Assembly (NCBI GenBank): GCA_900552715.1
Contig: USAV01000048.1
Location: 1-13,811 of the forward strand
DNA from: an uncultured Veillonella sp.
GTDB lineage: Bacteria > Bacillota > Negativicutes > Veillonellales > Veillonellaceae
Direction of reading: 5' to 3'
Length of the DNA: 13,811 nt
In this document: positions 1 to 6,734 of the stretch, one piece after another
Position numbering within the stretch: the first letter of the stretch is position 1
Layout: each line of letters starts with the position of its first letter
Notes under the pieces: model-generated
The model's input: only the letters and a program-made list of their open reading frames with translations
Told to the model about the DNA's origin: nothing
Database searches by the model: none
Made by a program: the position numbers and the translations under genes

Positions 1-54
1 CCGAGATCTACACTAGATCGCTCGTCGGCAGCGTCAGATGTGTATAAGAGACAG
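1..54 (+). other. Unclipped Illumina Nextera (Tn5) library adapter, not genomic
   Basis: Bases 1-13 (CCGAGATCTACAC) are the 3' end of the Illumina P5 oligo. Bases 14-21 (TAGATCGC) match the i5 index N501/S501. Bases 22-35 (TCGTCGGCAGCGTC) are the Nextera read-1 tail, and bases 36-54 (AGATGTGTATAAGAGACAG) are the 19-bp Tn5 mosaic end. Genomic sequence therefore starts at base 55. The adapter most likely entered the assembly from reads running through a short insert, so the left edge is a library-fragment end and not a biological junction. Confidence 0.98.
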
Positions 55-73
55 GTATCTATATAGGTAGTAT

Positions 74-108
74 AAAAAGAGGACTGACTCAAATGAGTCA
101 GTCCTCTT
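74..108 (-). terminator. Rho-independent terminator of the fba-flippase unit
   Basis: Bases 77-90 (AAGAGGACTGACTC) pair perfectly with 95-108 around a four-base loop, giving a 14-bp stem. Read on the minus strand, the stem ends in five T residues (two in the stem, then TTT at 76-74). It lies 12 bases beyond the flippase stop codon. GGTTTT follows the stem on the plus strand too, so some bidirectional activity is possible, but no plus-strand gene ends here within the window. Confidence 0.93.
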
Positions 109-120
109 GGTTTTATATAA

Positions 121-1677
121 TTATCTAAAAAATCTACCAATGAGTGGCATGCTTGCACCATCATTTTTATTAAGTCCTTTTAAAAGAACCATGATAATAA
201 CGTAGAGCAATAAGCCTTCGATACCTGTGAGTATGAAGTTAACCCACATTGGTAAAATATCTGTTAAGTAGTGGTAACTCATAAAGATGAGTATACCCAT
301 AACACCGGCACTGACCACATTTTTCCATAGAAGGGAAATATCGAGGAAGTAGCCTGTGTATTTTTTGATATAAATCAAGTTGAGTAACGCTGCAAAGCCA
401 ATATCAGCAACGGTTGCCCAAGCGGCACCGCCGATACCAAGCCATGGGATGGCCGTTAATGTCCAGTTCAGGATGACTTTGATTACTAACGCAATACCCA
501 TATTAATTACAGGAATACGCGGTTTGTTAAGACCTTGTAAGATACCTGTTGTTACTTGGTGTACACCGAGGAAGAAGATAGAGAACGCAGTGATTTGTGT
601 AGCTAATTCTGCCTTAGGTGCATTGTAAATCAAAGTAACTGTTGGAGCAGCAAGTACATACAATAGCACTGTAAATGGTACAGTTGCCATGAATGTTAGT
701 CGCATAGAGCCTGCAGTGCGGTCATAAATACCTTCATGATCGCGTTTTGCATAGGCATGAGAGATAGCTGGTACAATGCTTGTTGCAAGGGCTGCTGTAA
801 TGATGGTAGCCAAGTTGATGAGCGGAACTGCCATACCTGTAAGATAACCGAACAGTTCTGTTACTTCATTCATCGGGAAACCAGCATCTAAGAGTCGACG
901 TGGTACGATGAGCAAATCGAGGTTAGCTGTTAATGGCAACATGATACTTGCTAAAGAAATTGGAATAGACAATGTTAAGAGTCGTGACAAAATTTCTTTA
1001 GCTGATTCACGAGGACCATCATAGCTTTCACCAGTGCTACTAGCCTTAGGCAATTTGTAGTAATAGTACAAGAGCACTAGGAAGGCACCAAAGGCACCGA
1101 CACCAGCACCTAAGCTAGCACCACCTGCAGCAGCTGGTAGACCATAAGGTAACAAGATAGCTGCAGCACCGAGCATGACGATAACACGTAACAGTTGTTC
1201 TACGATTTGGCTGACCGCCGTTGGCGTCATCATTTCATAGCCTTGAATATACCCGCGGAAGCAGGAAATCCACGTTACAAAGAATACTGCCGGAGCGAGC
1301 GCGATGATAGAGTAGTAGGCACGGCTTTCAGCAATGAGACCACTAGAGATCAACCAATCTGCACCAAAGTACATGGCGAGGCTGGCGATAAAGCCTGTAA
1401 TGGTTAACATTGTAAAAGATATATTGAATACTCTCTTAGCACCACCAAAGTCGTGTAAGGCTAATCGTTCTGCCGTCAAAATAGAGATGGCAATCGGCAC
1501 ACCTGCGCTCGAAATTTGTAATAGTAACAAATAGATAGGAAAGGCCATCTGGTAGATACCGATGCCTTCACCACCCAAGATGCGGGATAGAAGAATCCAG
1601 TTAATACTACCGATGGCTTTCACTACGAAACCGGCAATGGTTAAAATTAAGGTTCCTTTTAAAAATCCACTAGCCAT
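121..1677 (-). CDS. SpoVB/MurJ-like MOP-superfamily lipid flippase
   Basis: This 518-residue, very hydrophobic protein has about 13-14 membrane segments spread over its whole length. It fits the polysaccharide-biosynthesis/SpoVB branch of the MOP (MATE-like) exporters. The N-terminus FLKGTLILTIAGFVVKAIGS and the following SRILGGEGIGIYQMAFPIY are typical of SpoVB/YtgP-type proteins. Members of this family flip lipid-linked sugars, including lipid II, across the inner membrane, so a role in peptidoglycan or surface-polysaccharide export is inferred; the substrate cannot be read from sequence. The ATG lies three bases after the fba stop codon. No Shine-Dalgarno sequence is visible in the roughly 25 bases before it, which suggests translational coupling to fba. 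Length and termini match the family, and I see no damage. Confidence 0.88.
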   Translation of the reverse strand: MASGFLKGTLILTIAGFVVKAIGSINWILLSRILGGEGIGIYQMAFPIYLLLLQISSAGVPIAISILTAERLALHDFGGAKRVFNISFTMLTITGFIASLAMYFGADWLISSGLIAESRAYYSIIALAPAVFFVTWISCFRGYIQGYEMMTPTAVSQIVEQLLRVIVMLGAAAILLPYGLPAAAGGASLGAGVGAFGAFLVLLYYYYKLPKASSTGESYDGPRESAKEILSRLLTLSIPISLASIMLPLTANLDLLIVPRRLLDAGFPMNEVTELFGYLTGMAVPLINLATIITAALATSIVPAISHAYAKRDHEGIYDRTAGSMRLTFMATVPFTVLLYVLAAPTVTLIYNAPKAELATQITAFSIFFLGVHQVTTGILQGLNKPRIPVINMGIALVIKVILNWTLTAIPWLGIGGAAWATVADIGFAALLNLIYIKKYTGYFLDISLLWKNVVSAGVMGILIFMSYHYLTDILPMWVNFILTGIEGLLLYVIIMVLLKGLNKNDGASMPLIGRFFR

Positions 1678-1680
1678 TGA

Positions 1681-2610
1681 TTATAGTTTGTTGGAAGAAC
1701 CTAAAACATTTTTAATTTTGTGAGCTACCATGCCTTTAATAGCATCACGAGCAGGTCCTAAGTATTTACGAGGGTCAAATTCGGATGGATTTTGAGCCAA
1801 GTATTCACGTACAGATGCAGTCATTGCAAGGCGAAGGTCTGTATCGATGTTGATTTTGCAAACTGCCATTTGAGCTGCTTTGCGAAGCATTTCTTCAGGT
1901 ACGCCTTGTGCACCAGGAATGTTGCCACCAAATTCGTTACATTTTGCTACGAATTCAGGCAATACGGAGGATGCGCCATGTAATACGATAGGGAAGTCAG
2001 GCAATAATTCACCAACTTTTTTCAAACGGTCGAAGTCAAGGTAAGGGTCGCCTTTAAATTTATAAGCACCGTGGCTAGTACCAATAGCAATTGCTAAGGA
2101 GTCTACGCCTGTAAGATGTACGAATTCAGCAGCTTGTTCTGGATCAGTGAAGCGAGCATCTGCATCAGATACGTTTACATCATCTTCAACGCCAGCCAAA
2201 CGGCCTAGTTCTGCTTCTACTACAACGCCATGAGCGTGAGCATATTCAACAACTTGTTTAGTAATTTTTACGTTTTCATCAAAGTCATGGTGAGATGCGT
2301 CGATCATAACGGATGTGAAACCACCGTCTACACAGTCTTTACAGATTTCGAAGGAATCGCCGTGATCAAGGTGAAGAGCGATAGGTAAATTGCTATCTTC
2401 AAGAGCTGCTTCTACGAGTTTTACAAGGTAAATATGTTTAGCATATTTACGAGCACCTGCAGATACTTGCAAGATAAGAGGGGATTGTTCCTCTTTTGCA
2501 GCGTCTACGATACCTTGTACGATTTCCATGTTGTTTACATTGAAAGCGCCAACAGCATAGCCGCCTTCATAGGCTTTTTTGAACATTTCTGTAGTAGTAA
2601 CTAATGGCAT
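1681..2610 (-). CDS. fba: Class II (zinc) fructose-1,6-bisphosphate aldolase
   Basis: The protein cleaves fructose-1,6-bisphosphate to dihydroxyacetone phosphate and glyceraldehyde-3-phosphate, or the reverse, in cytosolic glycolysis or gluconeogenesis. With 309 residues it matches the ~308-residue class II form. The metal and catalytic signature HLDHG is at 80-84, with the likely catalytic Asp82 and zinc ligand His83. Further zinc ligands are His180 (GTSHG) and His211 (LHGASS). EAELG at 132-136 is another conserved acidic site. GASS (212-215) and NIDTD (254-258) form the phosphate and substrate pocket. An in-frame ATG ten codons upstream exists, but AAGGAGGA sits four bases before the ATG at 2610, and MPLVTTTEMF is the usual N-terminus, so 2610 is chosen. 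It is the first gene of a two-gene unit with the flippase. In a Veillonella-like, lactate-using organism the gluconeogenic direction would matter most; that is inference. Confidence 0.97.
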   Translation of the reverse strand: MPLVTTTEMFKKAYEGGYAVGAFNVNNMEIVQGIVDAAKEEQSPLILQVSAGARKYAKHIYLVKLVEAALEDSNLPIALHLDHGDSFEICKDCVDGGFTSVMIDASHHDFDENVKITKQVVEYAHAHGVVVEAELGRLAGVEDDVNVSDADARFTDPEQAAEFVHLTGVDSLAIAIGTSHGAYKFKGDPYLDFDRLKKVGELLPDFPIVLHGASSVLPEFVAKCNEFGGNIPGAQGVPEEMLRKAAQMAVCKINIDTDLRLAMTASVREYLAQNPSEFDPRKYLGPARDAIKGMVAHKIKNVLGSSNKL

Positions 2611-2614
2611 GTTG

Positions 2615-2622
2615 TCCTCCTT
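2615..2622 (-). promoter_or_regulatory. Ribosome binding site that fixes the fba start
   Basis: On the minus strand AAGGAGGA lies four bases upstream of the ATG at 2610. It falls inside the longer possible reading frame that begins at 2640, so it argues that the longer frame is not the true protein. Confidence 0.9.
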
Positions 2623-2663
2623 GGCCATAGGGCCTGTCATATCATGTTATTAATACTGTGACT

Positions 2664-2691
2664 GCTAGTATTTCTAGCGCATATGAGCTAG
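2664..2691 (-). promoter_or_regulatory. CTAGC-type inverted repeats in the fba leader
   Basis: GCTAG (2664-2668) and CTAGC (2674-2678) form one inverted repeat with a five-base loop. CTAGC (2674-2678) and GCTAG (2687-2691) form a second one as an 18-base near-palindrome (one mismatched pair). The shared central arm means the two pairings are mutually exclusive. They lie within the inferred 5' untranslated region of fba. They could be an operator or alternative RNA hairpins, but stems of five pairs are weak and may be chance. Confidence 0.25.
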
Positions 2692-2771
2692 ATAAAAAAC
2701 TAGTGTTATTGCAATCATATATCAATTCAAGTTAAGTATATCAAGAAACACTATAAAGGGCCAATATTTTT

Positions 2772-2799
2772 TGTATAACTTATGCATAAAATTCGTCAA
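2772..2799 (-). promoter_or_regulatory. Candidate sigma-70-type promoter for fba
   Basis: On the minus strand TTGACG (plus 2794-2799; five of six to TTGACA) is separated by 16 bases from TATACA (plus 2772-2777; four of six to TATAAT). Transcription would start near 2765, giving a leader of about 155 bases before the fba ATG. It lies downstream of the pseudouridine synthase stop, so fba need not depend on read-through. Confidence 0.5.
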
Positions 2800-2807
2800 A
2801 TTTTATG
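2785..2807. repeat. Perfect 9-bp inverted repeat around the fba -35 box
   Basis: CATAAAATT (2785-2793) is the exact reverse complement of AATTTTATG (2799-2807), with CGTCA between. The candidate -35 box of fba occupies the centre. GGGCCA (2758-2763) and TGGCCC (2806-2811) form an outer pair. Two readings fit: a regulator's operator, or the weak AT-rich 3' hairpin of the upstream pseudouridine synthase transcript. No run of T follows on the minus strand except TTT after the outer arm, so a standard terminator is less likely. Confidence 0.5.
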
Positions 2808-2862
2808 GCCCATGTGGGTTAATTTTTATGTATTAGTGTTTATTCTGTAAATATTGATTACC

Positions 2863-3762
2863 TTAGTAGGTCAGTAATGCCTTCATATCCGATGGTATTG
2901 GTGCCTGTAGTTCTAACCATTCATCTGTCATGGGATGGTAAAAGCTAACCCGTGATGCATGGAGTGCTTGGCGTCCAATATAATTTAAATGACCACCATA
3001 TAAATCATCTCCCGCCAAGGGATATCCAAGTTGAGATAGATGGACACGAATTTGATGAGTGCGCCCCGTATGTAATAAACATTGCGCATGGGTAAAGCAT
3101 TGCTCAATCTTATTCTTTACAATGGTATTACTCTCAATGACAGTTATATCTGTATGAGCAGGTTTACCTTCATTCGTGCAGCAACGCTCGATAATACTAC
3201 CTGGTTTGCGTCCGATAGGCCACTGAATGCTTATAGAATTAGTAGGTAATTGACCTTCTACAATAGCATCGTAGTTTTTATGAAAATGAGTTCGCTTTTT
3301 ATCAAACGCATGTTGTACTACAGATGTTTTTGCGATGATAACAATGCCAGAGGTATCCTTATCCAATCGATGAACCGGATGAAAATCATAATGCTGATCT
3401 GTCTCTTGATAGTAATGTAGAACACCATTTGCTAAGGTATGATCTCGTACCGTAGAGGTGGGATGCATGAGTACACCAGCCTCCTTGTTGATAACTAGAA
3501 CATACTCATCTTCGTAGACAATATCCAGATTCATAGGACTTACACTAAATTCTTGCTCTGGGGTCAATTTCATGACGAGATGATCACCACCATGTACTAG
3601 GGTGTTCCACGTAGCAGCATTGCCATTGATTGTTATGATACCGTCATTTCGCAATCGCCGCCTCATACGTTGTGAAATATGCTGTTGTTTTATAATATGA
3701 TTCATAGACTGCGTATGTACGTCAGAATCTACAATCAAGTCGATTATGGTTGCTGTTTTCAT
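2863..3762 (-). CDS. RluA/RluD-family RNA pseudouridine synthase
   Basis: The protein isomerises uridine to pseudouridine in RNA, probably 23S rRNA, though which position cannot be told. It has 299 residues, normal for the family. An S4-like RNA-binding region lies at about 15-65 (ISQRMRRRLRNDG.ITING). The catalytic domain follows: VYEDEYVLVINKEAGVLMHP (82-101), the signature HRLDKDTSG (131-139) with catalytic Asp134, GRTHQIRVHL (233-242) and ALHASRVSF (266-274). It is monocistronic, 253 bases upstream of fba on the same strand. Before the ATG at 3762 there is no ribosome binding site but an extended -10 box seven bases away, so a leaderless transcript is likely. The next Met, residue 20, also lacks a ribosome binding site and would cut into the S4-like region. 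Confidence 0.93.
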   Translation of the reverse strand: MKTATIIDLIVDSDVHTQSMNHIIKQQHISQRMRRRLRNDGIITINGNAATWNTLVHGGDHLVMKLTPEQEFSVSPMNLDIVYEDEYVLVINKEAGVLMHPTSTVRDHTLANGVLHYYQETDQHYDFHPVHRLDKDTSGIVIIAKTSVVQHAFDKKRTHFHKNYDAIVEGQLPTNSISIQWPIGRKPGSIIERCCTNEGKPAHTDITVIESNTIVKNKIEQCFTHAQCLLHTGRTHQIRVHLSQLGYPLAGDDLYGGHLNYIGRQALHASRVSFYHPMTDEWLELQAPIPSDMKALLTY

Positions 3763-3769
3763 AGATAAT

Positions 3770-3778
3770 ATTATATCA
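3770..3778 (-). promoter_or_regulatory. Extended -10 promoter giving a near-leaderless mRNA
   Basis: On the minus strand TGATATAAT is a perfect extended -10 element (TGn plus TATAAT, the hexamer at plus 3770-3775). It ends seven bases before the ATG of the pseudouridine synthase gene. A usual start 6-7 bases beyond the hexamer would place the first transcribed base at or next to the start codon. The -35 position holds only TTCTTC, as expected for an extended -10 promoter. Confidence 0.65.
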
Positions 3779-3812
3779 AATAAAAAGTAAATGAAGAATT
3801 TTTCATCCTTTG

Positions 3813-3842
3813 TTGTTTTTCTGAAGGTCTATATAGTATAAT
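3813..3842 (+). promoter_or_regulatory. Candidate promoter of the WG-repeat protein gene
   Basis: A consensus TATAAT at 3837-3842 is preceded, 18 bases away, by TTGTTT (3813-3818; three of six). Transcription would start near 3849, leaving a leader of about 87 very A+T-rich bases. The region also serves the divergent pseudouridine synthase promoter, about 60 bases away. Confidence 0.4.
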
Positions 3843-3935
3843 TTAAGTTAATAAATTTTATATATTTTTAATATATAGGTTTAGTATAGATATGATTGTT
3901 TTATACCTAAGTTTAATTTGTAAAAGGAGAGGTTT

Positions 3936-5540
3936 ATGAATCTTAACAAGAAATCCTTATTAGTCGCTTGTGTGTTGGCGGCTATGTCTACAAGTGCTTT
4001 CGCAGCATCTACTACAACATCTACTAGTAGTACAACAGTGATGAATCAAGATACACCAACATCTACTGGTACACGTGTGATTCGTGAGCAACATGCAACA
4101 GCAACATCCTCTACTTCAGTTTCAACTATGGAAAAATCTACAGCTAAATCAAGTGGTATATCCGTATCTGTTGGTGTTGGTCGTGTAGGGGACTATGTTG
4201 CTGTACCTATTATTTCTAATCAACATCAGCCTCCAGCAGCTCTTAAAACGATTCAAGCTGTAATTGACAATGATAACTTTATTAAGTTGGGACAATTAGC
4301 AACAGTAAAACAAAAAGGAAAATGGGGTGTAGTCGGTACAGACGGTAAAGTTTTGCTTGAACCACAGTATTTAGATATTGATCCATCATTATCTGCTGAC
4401 GGTACATATTATGCATATACTAAAAAGACATTAGAACATGTTAACATTGATGGTTCCGTGATTTCTAGTGGGGTTGATACCTATGGTGAGCATGATAAAG
4501 ATATTTTAGCACGTCGTGAAATGGCAAAAAATTTATCTAATGGCGATGTTAAAATAAACTCTGTTTCTTATCCAAGTGATTCTTATACAGCAGTTTCTGT
4601 AAAAAATAAATGGGGATTTGTAGATGCTTCTAATAAAACTGTGATTGAGCCACAATTTAAGGAAGTGTATACAAAGTTTAGCGAAGATCGTGCCTTTGTT
4701 AAAAGTGCTAAAGGTAAAACTATAGCTATTGATGGGAGCGGCAATCCAATTTTTGAATCTCCTACAGATGATATTGATGAATTTAAGAATGGATTAGCTG
4801 AATATCGTCGTCATATTAGTAAGTTCAATTTAGGCGGATTCTTAAGCATGGCTGTTGGAATAGGTTTAAGCAGTCAAGGTGGAATTTATTATGGGGATGC
4901 TTGGAGTCCGGTTTATGATGGTGTAAAACGAGGTTATTTGGACCGTAGTGGTAATATCATTATCGACAGTAAGAATGATGCTGTATGGCCTATGACGTCT
5001 TATGGTACACTTGTTAAAAATCAAGGTAAATTAGGATTTATGAATCGTAAAGGTGAGTATATTATTCAACCTGGTAATTATGATGCTGGTGAAATGGATA
5101 CTATTAATGCCTTGTTAGTACTCATCAATAAAGATAATGGAAAAGCTGGTATTTTTAATTTAGAAACAGGAAAACAAGTTAATCCATTTGTTTATGATTC
5201 AATTAATTTTGTAAGTGCTACTCGGATGGTAGCTACAAAAGGTGAAAGTAAATACTTAATTGATATGCAATCCGGTAATATTGTATTTACAACAACTAAG
5301 GATATGACAATAGATGCATTTGGTGGGGCCTATGCTTGGATTCATAAAGGATCTAACGATTATCAATTAATTGATGATAGTGGTAAAGTTTTATTCCATG
5401 ATAAGAATAAGTTGATTAGTAAAACTGTACCATTTAGACATGGTTATGGCGCAGTGAAGTCGAATGGAAAATGGGGGGTAATGAACTCCAATGGTGAATG
5501 GGTTGTTCAACCAATGTATGATGCAGTTAATGTGTTATAA
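3936..5540 (+). CDS. Exported WG-repeat protein, function unknown
   Basis: A 534-residue protein with a clear signal peptide: positive NKK at 4-6, a hydrophobic core at 7-20, and an AFA-A signal peptidase site near residue 23. Residues 24-75 are rich in Ser and Thr and are probably a flexible linker. The rest is built of WG (KWG) beta-repeats: GKWGVVGTDGKVLLEPQY (128-145), NKWGFVDASNKTVIEPQF (224-241), RGYLDRSGNIII (332-343), GKLGFMNRKGEYIIQP (364-379) and GKWGVMNSNGEWVVQPMY (511-528), with degenerate copies near 165-180, 403-420 and 437-452. A Gly-rich insert (about 296-320) interrupts them. WG repeats are thought to fold as beta structures used in binding; no ligand or enzymatic motif is visible. 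AGGAGA lies five bases before the ATG. Codon third positions look more A/T-rich than in the cob genes. It has its own promoter and no obvious terminator. Confidence 0.85.
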   Translation: MNLNKKSLLVACVLAAMSTSAFAASTTTSTSSTTVMNQDTPTSTGTRVIREQHATATSSTSVSTMEKSTAKSSGISVSVGVGRVGDYVAVPIISNQHQPPAALKTIQAVIDNDNFIKLGQLATVKQKGKWGVVGTDGKVLLEPQYLDIDPSLSADGTYYAYTKKTLEHVNIDGSVISSGVDTYGEHDKDILARREMAKNLSNGDVKINSVSYPSDSYTAVSVKNKWGFVDASNKTVIEPQFKEVYTKFSEDRAFVKSAKGKTIAIDGSGNPIFESPTDDIDEFKNGLAEYRRHISKFNLGGFLSMAVGIGLSSQGGIYYGDAWSPVYDGVKRGYLDRSGNIIIDSKNDAVWPMTSYGTLVKNQGKLGFMNRKGEYIIQPGNYDAGEMDTINALLVLINKDNGKAGIFNLETGKQVNPFVYDSINFVSATRMVATKGESKYLIDMQSGNIVFTTTKDMTIDAFGGAYAWIHKGSNDYQLIDDSGKVLFHDKNKLISKTVPFRHGYGAVKSNGKWGVMNSNGEWVVQPMYDAVNVL

Positions 5541-5637
5541 ATCGTATTTGTTCAACGTTTTCTGTGTATAATCTATTGTGCTATTTGATACAAATTCATA
5601 ACAAATATTATAACCAAAATAATTAGTTCATTAAAAA

Positions 5638-5666
5638 TTCATGATATGATATACTGAGCCTATAAT
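5638..5666 (+). promoter_or_regulatory. Candidate promoter of the 238-residue exported protein gene
   Basis: TATAAT (5661-5666) is 17 bases from TTCATG (5638-5643; three of six). The A and T of an in-frame ATG at 5665 form the last two bases of this -10 box, so that ATG would not be transcribed from this promoter. This supports the later start at 5704 with a leader of about 30 bases. Confidence 0.45.
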
Positions 5667-5703
5667 GTATAGTTATATGTTTTTATTTGTTTTGGGGGTA
5701 TAT

Positions 5704-6420
5704 ATGAAATCTTCTAAAGCTCTTTTGAAACTTCTTGCTGTAGGCTGTATTAGTTTAGGCTGCTTAATGCCGACTGTTGTTCATGGAGAACGTGTAGTAG
5801 AACAACCTAAGACTGATAGTGCTCTTGTAAAAACGGAAATGCCATCTGGTGTTAATCGAATTCAACTTTTAAAAAGTGATGAAATGTCTACAAGTGTACG
5901 TACAAGTTCAATTGCTAATGGCCATGCTTATATTCCTAAGGATACTAAGATTGAATTAGAATTAATTACTCCAATTAGCTCTAGAAGAAGTAAAGAAGGC
6001 AATACATTTAGATTAAAAACACTCGAAAATCTTCTTATCAATGATGTTGTGGTAATACCAGTTAATCAAGAAGTATTAGGTACGATTACTAAATCTAGAA
6101 AAAATGGTATGTTTGGCCGTAAGGGACGATTAGAATTTAGCATTAATGAAATTAAGACTATTAATGGTGTATCTGTTCCTCTAGATGCTCAAATAAAAGG
6201 TAAAGGTCATTCTGACAATGGTGCAGTTGCGGTTGCTGCAGCTGTTAGCTTAGTAGGTGGTCTCTTCATGAAGGGGACTAATATTTACTATGAACCAGGT
6301 CAAAAATTTGTTGCTGTTGTAGCTGCTGATACAGATCTAAATACAACTGTTGAAGATTTGCCAAATGCAATGAATCCAAGTAAACCATCTGGTCAAAATA
6401 TTGTGTTACCAACACGATAA
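5704..6420 (+). CDS. Exported protein with a C-terminal beta-rich domain, unknown function
   Basis: The 238-residue product starts at MKSSKALLKL. GGGGG lies five bases upstream of this ATG, whereas the in-frame ATG at 5665 has no ribosome binding site. Residues 5-26 are hydrophobic. Cleavage by signal peptidase I after VVHG (residue 28) is plausible. LGC at 18-20 resembles a lipobox but lacks the usual aliphatic residue at -3, so lipidation is doubtful. After a linker comes a domain at about 75-210 (AYIPKDTKIELELITPISS, then VVVIPVNQEVLGTITKSR, MFGRKGRLEFSINEI and GVSVPLDAQIKG). It resembles uncharacterised envelope proteins that I recall sharing an 'IPAGTxxxxxL' start and a 'GMFG-K-G-LE' motif; I cannot name a family. 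A run of small and hydrophobic residues (173-187) could be a glycine-zipper-like membrane or oligomerisation segment. It may work with the WG-repeat protein 163 bases upstream, but only adjacency supports that. Confidence 0.75.
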   Translation: MKSSKALLKLLAVGCISLGCLMPTVVHGERVVEQPKTDSALVKTEMPSGVNRIQLLKSDEMSTSVRTSSIANGHAYIPKDTKIELELITPISSRRSKEGNTFRLKTLENLLINDVVVIPVNQEVLGTITKSRKNGMFGRKGRLEFSINEIKTINGVSVPLDAQIKGKGHSDNGAVAVAAAVSLVGGLFMKGTNIYYEPGQKFVAVVAADTDLNTTVEDLPNAMNPSKPSGQNIVLPTR

Positions 6421-6455
6421 TCTGTAATTTTTATAATTACTATATTTATTAATAA

Positions 6456-6504
6456 ATACCCAGTAGTAATATATGATACATATTGCTGCTGGGTATATTG
6501 TTTT
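6456..6504 (+). terminator. Rho-independent terminator after the exported-protein gene
   Basis: Bases 6456-6472 pair with 6480-6496 over 17 positions, 15 Watson-Crick pairs and two G-U pairs, around a seven-base loop. The tract ATTGTTTT (6497-6504) follows. It lies 35 bases after the stop codon and separates this region from the yajQ promoter. Confidence 0.9.
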
Positions 6505-6591
6505 ATATTAGCTTATTTAGACTCTAAAATATTATTTGTTTTGTCGTATTTTTATTGTACTAATAGTTATAATTAAAAAAGTCGATTTACC

Positions 6592-6620
6592 TAGAAAATA
6601 AGCCTGTTTTAAGGTATAAT
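6592..6620 (+). promoter_or_regulatory. Candidate promoter of yajQ and possibly the cob operon
   Basis: TATAAT (6615-6620) is 17 bases from TAGAAA (6592-6597; four of six to TTGACA). The start would be near 6627, just before a structured leader. No better promoter was found between yajQ and cbiD, so the same promoter may serve both. Confidence 0.5.
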
Positions 6621-6629
6621 TATAGAGAT

Positions 6630-6728
6630 ATATTCCGATTTGGTGTACTTTTACACTTTCACTTGGAATATGAGGATGATGAAAGTAATGCTATGAACCC
6701 CATGCCCAATGGGTTCAGGTGTAGGAGG
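6630..6728 (+). promoter_or_regulatory. Structured 5' leader of yajQ (two hairpins, then SD)
   Basis: ATATTCC (6630-6636) pairs with GGAATAT (6665-6671). Inside it, GTGTA (6643-6647) pairs with TACAC (6652-6656) around CTTT. After a purine-rich linker, TGAACCC (6694-6700) pairs with GGGTTCA (6711-6717). The ribosome binding site GGTGTAGGAGG (6718-6728) follows with no gap. The first hairpin begins almost at the inferred transcription start. I could not match it to cobalamin, cyclic-di-GMP, SAM, THF, ZTP or fluoride riboswitches by eye. It may be an RNA element, a protein site or a stability hairpin. Confidence 0.45.
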
Positions 6729-6734
6729 TATAAA

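Noticed and set aside
36..54. Tn5 mosaic end as evidence of a transposon
   Set aside because: It sits inside a complete Nextera adapter with P5 and i5 index, so it is library DNA.
2611..2640. Ten-residue N-terminal extension of fructose-bisphosphate aldolase
   Set aside because: The strong AAGGAGGA site lies inside it, and family members start at MPLVTT.
5541..5703. Terminator after the WG-repeat gene
   Set aside because: Only very weak stems (such as ATTTG/CAAAT) without a T tract were seen, so some read-through into the next gene cannot be excluded.
6663..6734. TTG start adding 24 residues to YajQ
   Set aside because: The stretch covers the leader hairpins and the SD of ATG 6735, and YajQ proteins are about 163 residues long.
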